From NCBI RefSeq assembly GCF_036881715.1, contig NZ_JBAKBF010000010.1, positions 131,887 through 195,886 on the forward strand: a DNA stretch of 64,000 nucleotides, read 5' to 3'. The notes below the pieces were generated by a model, which had not been told where the DNA came from, made no database searches, and saw nothing but the letters and a program-made list of their open reading frames with translations. The position numbers were made by a program, and so were the translations under genes. This DNA is from Pannonibacter anstelovis (GTDB lineage Bacteria; Pseudomonadota; Alphaproteobacteria; Rhizobiales; Stappiaceae). Positions 43,214-51,326 of the stretch are shown in pieces (within the stretch, counting starts at the first letter, position 1; every line of letters starts with the position of its first letter).

Positions 43214-43408
43214 TCACTTTTCTTCTGCTTCGCCGATCACCGCATAGAGCTCAGCCATGGCCTGCTCATGCGGGACGGCGCGGCCAGCGGCTGCATCGCC
43301 GATACTCTGCTTGATGCCGTCGATGATCTTAATCTCGCGCTCAGCAGAGATGGCATCTGTATCGGCTTGTGTACGAGCAAACATATCGTTCTCCAATCTG
43401 CCAGACAT
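43214..43408 (-). CDS. Small antitoxin-like protein downstream of repC
   Basis: A 64-residue protein preceded by GAAGAGG five bases before its ATG. The C-terminal half (AAGRAVPHEQAMAELYAVIGEAEEK) resembles the toxin-binding tail of ParD-type antitoxins, which often read as DxxxGRxVPHEEVxAEL. The N-terminal half is charged and helical (RTQADTDAISAEREIKIIDG). No toxin gene follows, so it would be an orphan antitoxin, or a short repABC accessory protein. It sits 28 bp after the repC stop and may be co-transcribed with the replication genes. This call rests on composition and position. Confidence 0.5.
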   Translation of the reverse strand: MSGRLENDMFARTQADTDAISAEREIKIIDGIKQSIGDAAAGRAVPHEQAMAELYAVIGEAEEK

Positions 43409-43436
43409 TGCCTCTTCGGTCTCTGAAGGACGCCCA

Positions 43437-44783
43437 TCACGACCGCCTGTCCGCCGCAAGTCCGAACAGCGAGCGGGCCAGATGCAGGCGGCCTTCGCCT
43501 GCGCGTTCGATCATGGCACGGAAATAGCCGCCAGGACGGGAAATCTGTTCCGGATCGCGCAGCGCCTTTTCCGCCACCACCGCAAGGCAGGCGGCCGCCA
43601 CATAGCGGCCCTGCTGCTCCACCGCTTGCGCATAGGCCGAAGGGCTGACGCCGATCAGCACACGGATCTCCTCTGCCGCCTCGCAAATGGCGGGCCATGA
43701 GGTGAGCCTGTGGCTGATCACCGCCTGAAGCTCGGAGCAGGCGCTTTCAACGAGACCTGCCGACACATCGTCGAGCAGCCCATGCTGCGAGGCCCCTTGC
43801 GCCCTGCCCTGCTGCCTGTCTCTTTGCGTGGCCCGCCGAGTATCCTGATGAGTTTCCTGATGACTATCCCGGCCCGCCCCCTGAGGCCTTGCCGCTTGCC
43901 GCAGTTTTGGTTGCTCACGGGCAGGATCGCCGCAAGGCTCTTTTTCAAGAGCCAATTCAACGGCGCAGCCGTTGTCAGTCTTCGTATTTATCTCTCGCCC
44001 GTCAGGGCGAGTCCGTCTGATGTTACTTTTTGAAGAGTCGGGACGGTTTGTAATAAATAAGGAGGTGACAGCAATGTCACCCGTGGATGACATATTTTCA
44101 GAAAAAGCTGCATGATCCGAAGCAGCTGACTCCAGAGCATCCTGATAGAGCGCGCGCATCCGCTCCAGCCTGAAGCCCAGAAGCGTGTGCCGTTCCTCAA
44201 GGATGGTCTGGGCGCAGGCCCTGAAGCCTTCCAGCCCCTCGCAGGCTTCATTCAGATCGGCGATGGCACGGGCAAGACGGGTCAGTTCCCGGCGGGCGGC
44301 CTGATCGGCCTTGATCTGCGCCTGAAACGCATCAGCGGCCGCGCGGAAGCTCTCCAGATTGACGCAGGCCGGCGTAAAATCGAGCCCATAGGCTTCGATG
44401 TGGCCGGAAGCATTGTCCTTCTGCACGTAGCGCCGGCCCGTGGGGCTGTCGCGGTAGGCGAGGATCCCGGCTTCCACCAGCCGCTTCAGGCAGCGGATCA
44501 CCGTGCGCGGATGGCGGCTCGTGTATTCGGACAGGCGCTGGTTGGAGATGGCGACCACAGGCCTGCGGCCAGCCTTGAAATCTTCCGCCTGGACAAGGCC
44601 CAGCAGAATGTCGAGCACGTGATAGGACGTGCCATCAATGCCAAGCGCAGGCGCCACGCGCTTGAGCACGAGGGACAGATCCTGCTTGGTCACGAGCGGG
44701 CGGCCGTCCTGCTGCGACAGGACTGCGGACGCAAGAATGCCTGGCGTCACCTTGCGAAAGGTGGCGATCGAAGTGGTGGACAT
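43437..44783 (-). CDS. repC: Replication initiator RepC of a repABC replicon
   Basis: A 448-residue initiator protein. The N-terminal winged-helix region is typical of RepC (ATFRKVTPGILASAVLSQQD, QDLSLVLKRVAPALGIDGTS, AISNQRLSEYTSRHPRTVIR, CLKRLVEAGILAYRDSPTGR). The C-terminal region has VISHRLTSWPAICEAAEEIR and GRYVAAACLAVVAEKALR. Between them a poorly conserved, A/T-rich stretch holds the likely origin. I start at the ATG at 44783; an ATG four codons earlier is possible. RepC is limiting for copy number and is controlled by the antisense RNA encoded between repB and repC. The large middle segment is rich in Arg/Gln and seems expanded compared with usual ~400-residue RepCs. Confidence 0.92.
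   Translation of the reverse strand: MSTTSIATFRKVTPGILASAVLSQQDGRPLVTKQDLSLVLKRVAPALGIDGTSYHVLDILLGLVQAEDFKAGRRPVVAISNQRLSEYTSRHPRTVIRCLKRLVEAGILAYRDSPTGRRYVQKDNASGHIEAYGLDFTPACVNLESFRAAADAFQAQIKADQAARRELTRLARAIADLNEACEGLEGFRACAQTILEERHTLLGFRLERMRALYQDALESAASDHAAFSENMSSTGDIAVTSLFITNRPDSSKSNIRRTRPDGREINTKTDNGCAVELALEKEPCGDPAREQPKLRQAARPQGAGRDSHQETHQDTRRATQRDRQQGRAQGASQHGLLDDVSAGLVESACSELQAVISHRLTSWPAICEAAEEIRVLIGVSPSAYAQAVEQQGRYVAAACLAVVAEKALRDPEQISRPGGYFRAMIERAGEGRLHLARSLFGLAADRRS
43985..44110. other. Probable replication origin (oriV) inside repC
   Basis: This ~125-bp stretch is markedly A/T-rich (ATTTATCT, TGTTACTTTTTGAAGAG, TTTGTAATAAATAAGG, ATATTTTCAGAAAAAG) inside a GC-rich gene. It contains a perfect dyad GGTGACA-GCAA-TGTCACC at 44064-44081. 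In repABC plasmids the origin is located within repC near an A/T-rich region with dyad symmetry. Confidence 0.65.
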
Positions 44784-44919
44784 GAAATCCTCCATCCGCC
44801 GCGAGCGTGACGCTCGGACGGTGAACAAGATGGAGGCCGGAACGGGGGAAACGGGCACAAAAGTGCTTGTGCGCTCAAGAGCGGGTCTTGAACGTGATTC
44901 GCTTTTCGCCTACAAGAAA

Positions 44920-45003
44920 TGTGTGCAAGGTTTCGTGTGGGCGAAGTCCCATTCGACCGTGAAATCGGGGATCATCTGGTTGCCGCCAGATGATCCCTTT
45001 TCA
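44920..45003 (+). ncRNA. Antisense copy-number RNA (ctRNA) of the repABC operon
   Basis: The repB-repC gap carries, on the strand opposite to the operon, a promoter-like pair (TTGAAC at 44888-44893 and TACAAG at 44911-44916, 17 bp apart). A strong terminator follows: GGGATCATCTGG, a 6-nt loop, CCAGATGATCCC, then TTTTCATTT (44968-45006). This is the position and structure of the small counter-transcribed RNA that limits RepC synthesis in repABC plasmids. The 5' end is estimated from the promoter. Confidence 0.75.
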
Positions 45004-45101
45004 TTTGGCCTGTTGCGTCATTGCTGCTCCTTTCCCTGATTTGATGCCTCTGTCTCCTTTTTACCACCGCCTTGCCGGGCGGGGATAAGTTCGGAACAGA
45101 T

Positions 45102-46166
45102 TCAGTGCTGACGGCTGTCAGTGTCCTTTTCAAACTCCGCGTAAAGCTGCTCCAGCCGCCCGCCCAGCCAGGTTCCAAAGGCGGCCTCCTGCTTCGGGAT
45201 GGTCAGCGTCACGCCGGATGATCCAGTCTTGAGCTTGCCCAGGAGGCGCTTGCCGGAGCGGATTTCCTGTTCGCCGGATTTGCCCGCCGCCTTTTCAGCG
45301 CCCTTGCCGCGCGCGGCCTTTGCCGCAAGGCTCATGCGCGCGGGCGCATCGCCCGCAAGAAAGGCCTTGCTGTCCAGAACGGCGCGGATGCGCGGGGCAG
45401 CCTTGGCGTCGTCGAACAGCTTCGCAAAGGCCGTCCAGGCCGGGCGGCCGACATTGCGCGCCCGGCCGATGGCCAGAACAATGTCCTCCGGAACGCTCGC
45501 CGCCACCTTCAGCAGGGTGGAAACGGTAGATTCCGTCACCCCCAGCACCGGCTGCATGTCGCGCTGCTTGAAGCCAGCCTCCTTCAACTGCTGCGCCCAC
45601 AGGGCCTGCTCGATCCAGGTCAGATTCTCGCGGACGCCGTTTTCCAGCGACTGCTCGCGGATCAGGTCCATGTCGGACAGCGGGCGCACATAGGCACGGA
45701 TCTTGACCGCTTCCGGGCGGCCGCTCTCCTGCATCAGCGCCAGCACGGCCGCAAGGCGGCGGTGGCCATAGGCCAGCTGATAGCGCCCCTCCGCCGCCGG
45801 GTGCGGGCGCACCAGAACCGGGATCTTCTGCCCTTCGGAAGAGATCGAAAGCTTCAGCTCCTCCAGCGCCTCGGCAGCCTCCTCATCGGCGGCAAAGCGG
45901 TCGCGGAAGGGGGAAGGGTCGATCTTGCCCGGGTCCAGCGCAACGATGCTGTCTTCCTTCAGCTGCGACAGGGCGCGGCCCATGGAGCTGACGACAGGCG
46001 CCACCATCCGCGCGCCCTCTACTGCGGGCGCGGACGGGGCAGACGATTGAGGCGCAGATTGGCGTGCAGATGCAGGCTGGGCGGCAGGCGCGGACGCCTC
46101 CGCTTTCTTTTCGGCTTCAGCCGCCTTGGCCGCTTCCGCCATCATCTTGACGATGGATTTCTTCAT
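45102..46166 (-). CDS. repB: Partition protein RepB (ParB family)
   Basis: A 354-residue centromere-binding protein. The N-terminus has a Lys/Ala-rich segment. The ParB nuclease-like core follows (IDPSPFRDRFAADEEAAEAL, PVLVRPHPAAEGRYQLAYGH, RRLAAVLALM, IREQSLENGVRENLTWIEQA). The HTH is GFKQRDMQPVLGVTESTVST. The RepB C-terminal domain follows. The ATG at 46166 overlaps the repA stop as ATGA, which fixes the start. With RepA it segregates the replicon and represses the operon. I did not find a convincing parS palindrome. Confidence 0.93.
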   Translation of the reverse strand: MKKSIVKMMAEAAKAAEAEKKAEASAPAAQPASARQSAPQSSAPSAPAVEGARMVAPVVSSMGRALSQLKEDSIVALDPGKIDPSPFRDRFAADEEAAEALEELKLSISSEGQKIPVLVRPHPAAEGRYQLAYGHRRLAAVLALMQESGRPEAVKIRAYVRPLSDMDLIREQSLENGVRENLTWIEQALWAQQLKEAGFKQRDMQPVLGVTESTVSTLLKVAASVPEDIVLAIGRARNVGRPAWTAFAKLFDDAKAAPRIRAVLDSKAFLAGDAPARMSLAAKAARGKGAEKAAGKSGEQEIRSGKRLLGKLKTGSSGVTLTIPKQEAAFGTWLGGRLEQLYAEFEKDTDSRQH

Positions 46167-47398
46167 CCCTGCCGCCTCCATACGGACTTGATCAGGTCCA
46201 GAATTTCGCCGTTCACCTGATCGGCGCTCTCCAATGCGCGCTTCAGCGGCTCGCGCCCGACTTCACCGGGCTCGACCTCGTAAAGCGACTTCTTGGCAAC
46301 GCCGGCCGAGGCCACGGCGGTGGATTCCACGGCTTCGGCCACCAGCACATCCTTGCCGAACAGGCTGCGCATGGTGCCTGCCATGATCTTCTGCGGGGCA
46401 TCGTTCGGGTTCACCCGCGTCATCAGGAACTTGACGAAATCATGCTCGAACCGCGCGCCCCCTTCCGAGAGCGTCGCCGTTACATCGGCAATCATCTTCA
46501 GGAACTGCGCGCAGGAGGAGATATCCAGCATGGCCGGATGCACGGTGATGATCAGGCCCGTTGCCGCATAGAGCGAAGCAAGCGTGGTGTAGCCGAGCGA
46601 GGGCGGTGTATCGAGGATGACCAGATCATAGTCATCCTCCACCGTGCGGATGGCTGCGTCGAGGCGCTGGAAAAACAGGCCGAGCTCGTCCGTGGTGCGG
46701 TTCACCAGCGCGTTCGGCGTGTCATATTCGAAGTCCATCAGACGCAGGTTGCCCGGCACCAGATCAATGCCGGGGAAATAGGTTTTGCGGACGACGTCCC
46801 TCAGCAGCACCCGGTTGTTGTCATAGCGCAGCGCGTCATAGGCCGTGTCGGTGCGCTCGTCCTCGTCCTCGCCGGAGCGAAGATCCCGGTCCGGCTGGAT
46901 GCCGAAGGTGGTGGTCAGCGAGGCCTGCGGGTCCAGGTCGATGCACAGCACCCGGTAGCCCTGCAGCGCCAGATAATGGGCCAGATGCACGGAGGTGGTG
47001 GTCTTGGACGAGCCGCCCTTGAAATTGGCGCAGGCGATGACCTGCAGATGCTCGCCGGCCCGGCGGTGCGGCAGCAGGCGCAAGGCATCGTCGGGCCGCT
47101 GTTCGGCCAGATACTTGCGCAGCTCCCACACCTGCTCGATGGTGTAGATGCGCCGGTTGTTTTCGGCCCGCAGCGGCTGCGGCCCCTTGCCGTCCAGCGT
47201 CAGGGCGCGCAAGGTGCTTTCCGGAATGCCAAGCAGGCGCACCAGATCCAGCGTCGAAAACGTGCGGCCATAGGACTTGCGCGCCTCGGGGGGATAGGTC
47301 ATCTCGCGCATGGACTGGAGCTTGTCCGACAGGCGCTGCGTGAAGTCCCCGATCTTGGCGGTTGTGTCCTTGGCGCTATCCATCTCGCCTGCGAGCAT
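46163..47398 (-). CDS. repA: Partition ATPase RepA (ParA family)
   Basis: A 411-residue ParA-type ATPase. An N-terminal winged HTH (DLVRLLGIPESTLRALTLDG) binds the operon promoter for autoregulation. The ATPase has the deviant Walker A KGGSSKTTTSVHLA, then CIDLDPQASLTTTFG and DYDLVILDTPPSLGYTT. The ATG at 47398 has AGGAG six bases upstream, better than the ATG at 47422. It is the first gene of repABC and the operon promoter should lie in 47399-47532. The three genes show this window belongs to a megaplasmid or chromid rather than the main chromosome. Confidence 0.94.
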   Translation of the reverse strand: MLAGEMDSAKDTTAKIGDFTQRLSDKLQSMREMTYPPEARKSYGRTFSTLDLVRLLGIPESTLRALTLDGKGPQPLRAENNRRIYTIEQVWELRKYLAEQRPDDALRLLPHRRAGEHLQVIACANFKGGSSKTTTSVHLAHYLALQGYRVLCIDLDPQASLTTTFGIQPDRDLRSGEDEDERTDTAYDALRYDNNRVLLRDVVRKTYFPGIDLVPGNLRLMDFEYDTPNALVNRTTDELGLFFQRLDAAIRTVEDDYDLVILDTPPSLGYTTLASLYAATGLIITVHPAMLDISSCAQFLKMIADVTATLSEGGARFEHDFVKFLMTRVNPNDAPQKIMAGTMRSLFGKDVLVAEAVESTAVASAGVAKKSLYEVEPGEVGREPLKRALESADQVNGEILDLIKSVWRRQG

Positions 47399-47532
47399 CT
47401 CGATCTCCTGACGGTTTCGCATTCGAGCGCGACCTCAATACCGTCAGAAATGCCCCAGCCCCGCCGATTCTGCAAGAAATATTAGGTTAACGGAAGCTTA
47501 AGCCCAATTCCGCAGGGCGGTTGCGGCTCGCA

Positions 47533-47567
47533 TAAAGACAAAGGCGGCCCCGGAAACCGGGACCGCC
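47533..47567 (-). terminator. Rho-independent terminator after the sodium symporter gene
   Basis: On the minus strand GGCGGTCCCGG, a 3-nt loop and CCGGGGCCGCC (one G-T pair) are followed by TTTGTCTTT. It ends the nicEDXF-symporter operon before the repA promoter. Confidence 0.8.
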
Positions 47568-47592
47568 CTTGTTGCAGTGTCAGGCCGCTCTG

Positions 47593-49089
47593 TCACTCAG
47601 CCGGGGCGGGCATGCCCTGCGGCAGCTTGCTCTTCTTGTAGGAGACGGACGCCTCCACGAATTCGTCAGCGGCCTTCATGTTGGGCTTGGTGACGAGGCT
47701 GACGGCGACGAAAAGCACCGTCGAGACCGGCAGGGCCAGCACGCCGGCGTTGAGGCCGAACAGCTTGTTGCCCGTCAGGTACATCCACACCACGAAGGCA
47801 ACGCCGCCGAGGATGGAGACCAGCGCACCGGCCGCCGTGCCGCGCCGCCAGAAGAAGGCGCCGATGATGGCCGGAACCGTGACCAGCAGGCCGACGGACG
47901 CCGCGACTGAGAGGATGGCGATCATCGAGAATTCCATCGCCGCAAAGACCAGCGAGACGACAGAGATGAACGGGATGATCAGCTTGCCGATGAAAAGCTG
48001 GCGCTCATCGCTGGTGCCGCCCGTCACGTTGCTCCACACGTCGCGGGCAAAGACCGACGACAGGGTGAGGAGGATCGAGTCGATGGTGGAAACAGCCGCG
48101 GCCAGAATGCCGACCATGACCATGACCCCCAGCACCGGCGGCACGAAGTCCGACGACAGAAGCGCCGAGGTGGCCAGATCGCCTTTCTCAAGGTCCGGGA
48201 AGGCGACGAAGGCGGAGAAGCCCCAGAGCACCGACACCACCGTGTAGACGAAGCCGAAACACAGGAAGATCACCAGCATGCGGCGCAGCGCCTTCAGGGA
48301 AGCTGGCATATAGAGGCGCTGGCTCACCTGCGGGTTGGAGATGGCGAAGAAGAACCACGGAATGGTCAGCCCCAGGAAGGTGGTGAAGCTGAAGAGGCCG
48401 GGCCCGGGCACCTGCAGCAGTTCCGGCTTGGTGGCCTGAATGGCACCGAAGAGGCCGGAGAAGCCGCCCAGCTCGATCAGCACCAGACCGCAGACCAGCA
48501 CCGAGGCAACGATCATCATCAGAGCCTGCAGGCTGTCGGTCCACATCACCGAGCGGATACCGGCCACATAGGAGAAGATGATGGCCAGCACCGTGGAAAT
48601 GACCACGCCCCACAGGAAGGGAATGCCGCCGCCGGTCATGCCGGACAGCAGATAGCCCACGCCCGACAGCTGCACTGCCGAATAAGGAATGAGGAACACG
48701 AGGCTGACGAGACCGGCCGCCACGGCCACCCAGCGGCTGCCGTAGCGCGTGCCCAGCATTTCATAGGGCGTGACGAAGCCGTATTTCTTGCCCACCGCCC
48801 AGAAGCGCGGGCCGAAGATGGCGACGAGTGACACACCGGCAAAATAGACGATCTCGAAGCCGAGGGCGCCAACACCGCCCTTGAAGGTGAGACCGGCGAG
48901 GCCGATCATCATGAAGGCGGAATAGGTGGTAGCCGAATAGCTCAGCGCCGACAGCACGCCGCCCATGGAGCGCCCGCCGATGAAGTAGTCGGACATGCTG
49001 GCGGACTGGCCTGTGCGGGAGATATAGGCCACGATGAAGGAGACGAGGACGTAGATGACCAGTCCCCAGACGACAAGGGAAACACTCAT
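47593..49089 (-). CDS. Sodium:solute symporter (SSS family), probable nicotinate uptake
   Basis: A 498-residue membrane protein with about 13 helices and SSS family motifs (GRSMGGVLSALSYSATTYSA, FVTPYEMLGTRYGSRW, SGIRSVMW-type AGIRSVMWTDSLQALMM). It couples solute entry to sodium. It is the last gene of the minus-strand run nicE-nicD-nicX-nicF-DUF3311-symporter, and its ATG overlaps the DUF3311 stop (ATGA). The substrate is therefore probably nicotinate or a pathway compound. This is inferred from the operon; the family also moves pantothenate, proline and acetate. Confidence 0.88.
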   Translation of the reverse strand: MSVSLVVWGLVIYVLVSFIVAYISRTGQSASMSDYFIGGRSMGGVLSALSYSATTYSAFMMIGLAGLTFKGGVGALGFEIVYFAGVSLVAIFGPRFWAVGKKYGFVTPYEMLGTRYGSRWVAVAAGLVSLVFLIPYSAVQLSGVGYLLSGMTGGGIPFLWGVVISTVLAIIFSYVAGIRSVMWTDSLQALMMIVASVLVCGLVLIELGGFSGLFGAIQATKPELLQVPGPGLFSFTTFLGLTIPWFFFAISNPQVSQRLYMPASLKALRRMLVIFLCFGFVYTVVSVLWGFSAFVAFPDLEKGDLATSALLSSDFVPPVLGVMVMVGILAAAVSTIDSILLTLSSVFARDVWSNVTGGTSDERQLFIGKLIIPFISVVSLVFAAMEFSMIAILSVAASVGLLVTVPAIIGAFFWRRGTAAGALVSILGGVAFVVWMYLTGNKLFGLNAGVLALPVSTVLFVAVSLVTKPNMKAADEFVEASVSYKKSKLPQGMPAPAE

Positions 49090-49268
49090 GCCTCGTCCTC
49101 CTCGAAGCTGGACGTCGCCAGAATGTTGAGGACGATGACGGCGACACCCGCCACGCACCAGAACAGGAACGAGCCATACCACTCCGCCACATTGGTGAGC
49201 AGCGTATAGGGTATGGCGTAGCAGGCGAGGACGACCACGCCTATCAGGTATAGAGCAGCTTTCGACAT
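49086..49268 (-). CDS. DUF3311-type small membrane partner of the SSS symporter
   Basis: A 60-residue protein with two membrane helices (ALYLIGVVVLACYAIPYTLL and SFLFWCVAGVAVIVLNIL) and an acidic tail (SFEEDEA). Such small proteins precede SSS symporter genes of the PanF-like subgroup and are thought to be transporter subunits. The 4-bp overlap with the symporter start indicates coupled translation. GGGAAGT lies before its ATG. The upstream frame to 49379 is not part of the protein. Confidence 0.85.
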   Translation of the reverse strand: MSKAALYLIGVVVLACYAIPYTLLTNVAEWYGSFLFWCVAGVAVIVLNILATSSFEEDEA

Positions 49269-49393
49269 GTGGTGACTTCCCTCTAGAGATTGGTGGGTTG
49301 TTTTCATCCGCCTTGTCTCCGGCGGTTTGAACGGACGCTTGCCGGCGCCCGCAAGTTCCCCGGCCGTCCGCCGGAGCACATCAGGTGACAGGC

Positions 49394-50032
49394 TCAGCGC
49401 CCGGAAGGCGCAAGGCCGGTGAGCCAGCTTTCAATGTCCGCCGCATCGGTCACGTCGGCATATTTCTGGCCCATGTCATAAAGGTTGGCGTCATGCGGGG
49501 CCGCCGCGCGGTCGGCGCAGCAGTCCGCCGGAACCAGCACGTTGAAGCCGCTCTGCACCGCATCCACCACGGAGGCGCGCACGCAGCCCGATGTGGTGGC
49601 TCCGGTGACGACCAGCGTGTCCACGCCCGCCCCGGTCAGAAGGCCAGCAAGTGCCGTGCCATGAAAGGCGGAAGCGCCCTTCTTGGTGATCACCGGGTCC
49701 TGCGGCTGAATGCCCGTTGCCGCGTCAATCTCCACCAGCCGGCTGCCTTCCAGAAGGGCAGCCATGCCGGCCGCCTTGCGCAACCATGGCAGCAGGGCAA
49801 TCTCGCCGGGGTGATAGGCAATCGTCGTGTAGATGACCGGAAAGCCCTTGGCACGGGCGAGATCCGTCAGCCGCCGCGTGGCGGCCATCTGCGCGCTCAT
49901 GTCCGCCGCCGTCGGATAGGCGGTGTCGGTAAAGCCATAGGTGAAATCGACCACCAGAACGGCAGGCCTCGTGCCGCGCGGCACCGGCTGGCCAAACCCG
50001 GCAGCCTGATATGTTTCTTCCTGCTGTGTCAT
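49394..50032 (-). CDS. nicF: Maleamate amidohydrolase NicF
   Basis: A 212-residue isochorismatase/N-carbamoylsarcosine-hydrolase family enzyme. It converts maleamate to maleate and ammonia in aerobic nicotinate degradation. The Asp-Lys-Cys triad is visible as Asp29 (VLVVDFTYGF), Lys117 (VITKKGASAF) and Cys150 (TTSGCVRASVVDA). The cis-peptide region VTGATTSGC is typical. It lies between nicX and the symporter genes in the same operon, but 235 bp of repeat DNA separate it from nicX. The ATG at 50032 has the usual NicF-like N-terminus; the longer frame is read-through of the repeat. Confidence 0.88.
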   Translation of the reverse strand: MTQQEETYQAAGFGQPVPRGTRPAVLVVDFTYGFTDTAYPTAADMSAQMAATRRLTDLARAKGFPVIYTTIAYHPGEIALLPWLRKAAGMAALLEGSRLVEIDAATGIQPQDPVITKKGASAFHGTALAGLLTGAGVDTLVVTGATTSGCVRASVVDAVQSGFNVLVPADCCADRAAAPHDANLYDMGQKYADVTDAADIESWLTGLAPSGR

Positions 50033-50090
50033 GTCCTTGCCCCCCTTCGGCTGGACGTTCCCGCTGCTCAAAAACTGCGGCCTCACCTCT

Positions 50091-50262
50091 CGCCGCAGCC
50101 CCCCTCTCCCCCCTTGAGGGGGAGATGTCTGCGTCAGCAGACAGAGGGGGGTATGCAGCATTTCAAAAAAGCAGGACCTCTCTCACAAGCGGACAGTCCG
50201 TTACCCCCCTCTGCCCCCTGCCGGGGGCATCTCCCCCTCAAGGGGGGAGAGGAGTTGGAGCC
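50091..50262 (+). repeat. GC-rich palindromic intergenic repeat, family A copy 4, inside the nic operon
   Basis: Same orientation as copy 1. The element runs from CGCCGCAGCCCCCCTCTCC to AGGGGGGAGAGGAGTTGGAG and ends within a few bases of the nicX stop. It fills the nicX-nicF gap, so the operon message must carry its two hairpins. Confidence 0.85.
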
Positions 50263-50266
50263 CATT

Positions 50267-51298
50267 TCAGCCCCGCGCCATCTGGATGTCCTTCACGACG
50301 ATGTCGCCATCGATCACCACCGGCTCGTCATCAAGGAACAGCGAGCAGCCGCGCATCGGGATGTCGAGGTGGCAGGCGGTGTCGTTTGGTCCGCCCAGCT
50401 CGTTGTTCGGGCCGGTGGAGAACATGACGTTGCCGTAGAAGCTGCGCGGCTCCATGCCCATGCCGCCGGGGAAGGCGCCCGGCACCATGTTGTGCCACTT
50501 GGCATGGGGGTTCATGCCCCAGCCCACATGGCTCATGCCCATGCCGCGCGGATCGTTGAAGGCGTCCATGTAGGACTTCACCAGCTCCGCATCGAGGCCG
50601 CCGCGAATGTCGCGCACGAAGCCCTTTTCGATGGTGTAGATGATCGGCTCGCGCACATAGATGTTCTGCGGCAGCAAGATGTCGCCCGGCGCCACCACGA
50701 TCTGCCCGTCCACACCGTCATCATCCCCGCCCGTGAAGACGAAGCCCGAGGGCCAGTGGTCCCAGCGGCCCGGCTCGTCGGTGCAGGCATATTCCGTCAC
50801 CGTGGGATAGGTGTTCAGCTTGTAGGTCACATCCGTGCCATGGGGCGAGGTGATGCGCATGACTTTCGCCTTGGCCAGCATTTCCCCGGCGATTTCCACC
50901 TTCTCGCGGATTTCCTTCGTCGGCAGCATGCGCGCCAGCAGCTCCGGCGGCTCCACGGCGGTGAGAATGCGCGTGCCGGCGGCCTGAATGGCCATCTGCT
51001 CGGGCGAGAACAGCAGGAACACGCAGTCGATCAGCATGTCACAGGCCTTCAGCGCTTCCACCGCGTCGGGCATGGCGGCAAGGCCGGTGACGCCGACGTT
51101 CCAGCCGCTCATCGGCAGCGGTGCGGGCAGGCGCATGTGATACATCAGCGCGCCAAGACGCTGGCCTGCGGCCATGAAGGCATCGGCATAATCAAGCCGG
51201 TCACTGCCCTGCGTCAGGACGATGAGCTTCTCGCCCTCATGCACGCCCGACATCTTCAGCTGATGCAGGCAGATCTCGGTAAAGCTGGCGTGGTCCAT
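50267..51298 (-). CDS. nicX: 2,5-dihydroxypyridine 5,6-dioxygenase NicX
   Basis: A 343-residue extradiol-type ring-cleaving dioxygenase with the unusual M29 aminopeptidase-like fold. It opens 2,5-dihydroxypyridine to N-formylmaleamate using Fe(II). The probable iron ligands His257 (GMSHVGWGMNP), His310 and Asp312 (TACHLDIPMRG) show the same spacing as the ligands described for the Pseudomonas enzyme. The length is normal. The ATG at 51298 lies 28 bp after the nicD stop. The gene is the key ring-opening step and belongs to the operon that starts with nicE. Confidence 0.9.
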   Translation of the reverse strand: MDHASFTEICLHQLKMSGVHEGEKLIVLTQGSDRLDYADAFMAAGQRLGALMYHMRLPAPLPMSGWNVGVTGLAAMPDAVEALKACDMLIDCVFLLFSPEQMAIQAAGTRILTAVEPPELLARMLPTKEIREKVEIAGEMLAKAKVMRITSPHGTDVTYKLNTYPTVTEYACTDEPGRWDHWPSGFVFTGGDDDGVDGQIVVAPGDILLPQNIYVREPIIYTIEKGFVRDIRGGLDAELVKSYMDAFNDPRGMGMSHVGWGMNPHAKWHNMVPGAFPGGMGMEPRSFYGNVMFSTGPNNELGGPNDTACHLDIPMRGCSLFLDDEPVVIDGDIVVKDIQMARG

Positions 51299-51326
51299 GT
51301 GCTGTGTCCTCTTGTTCTTTTGGGGC

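Noticed and set aside
47399..47592. Possible parS centromere upstream of repA
   Set aside because: No GTT-N10-AAC type palindrome was found here or in the other rep intergenic gaps; only a terminator and a short GTTAAC occur.
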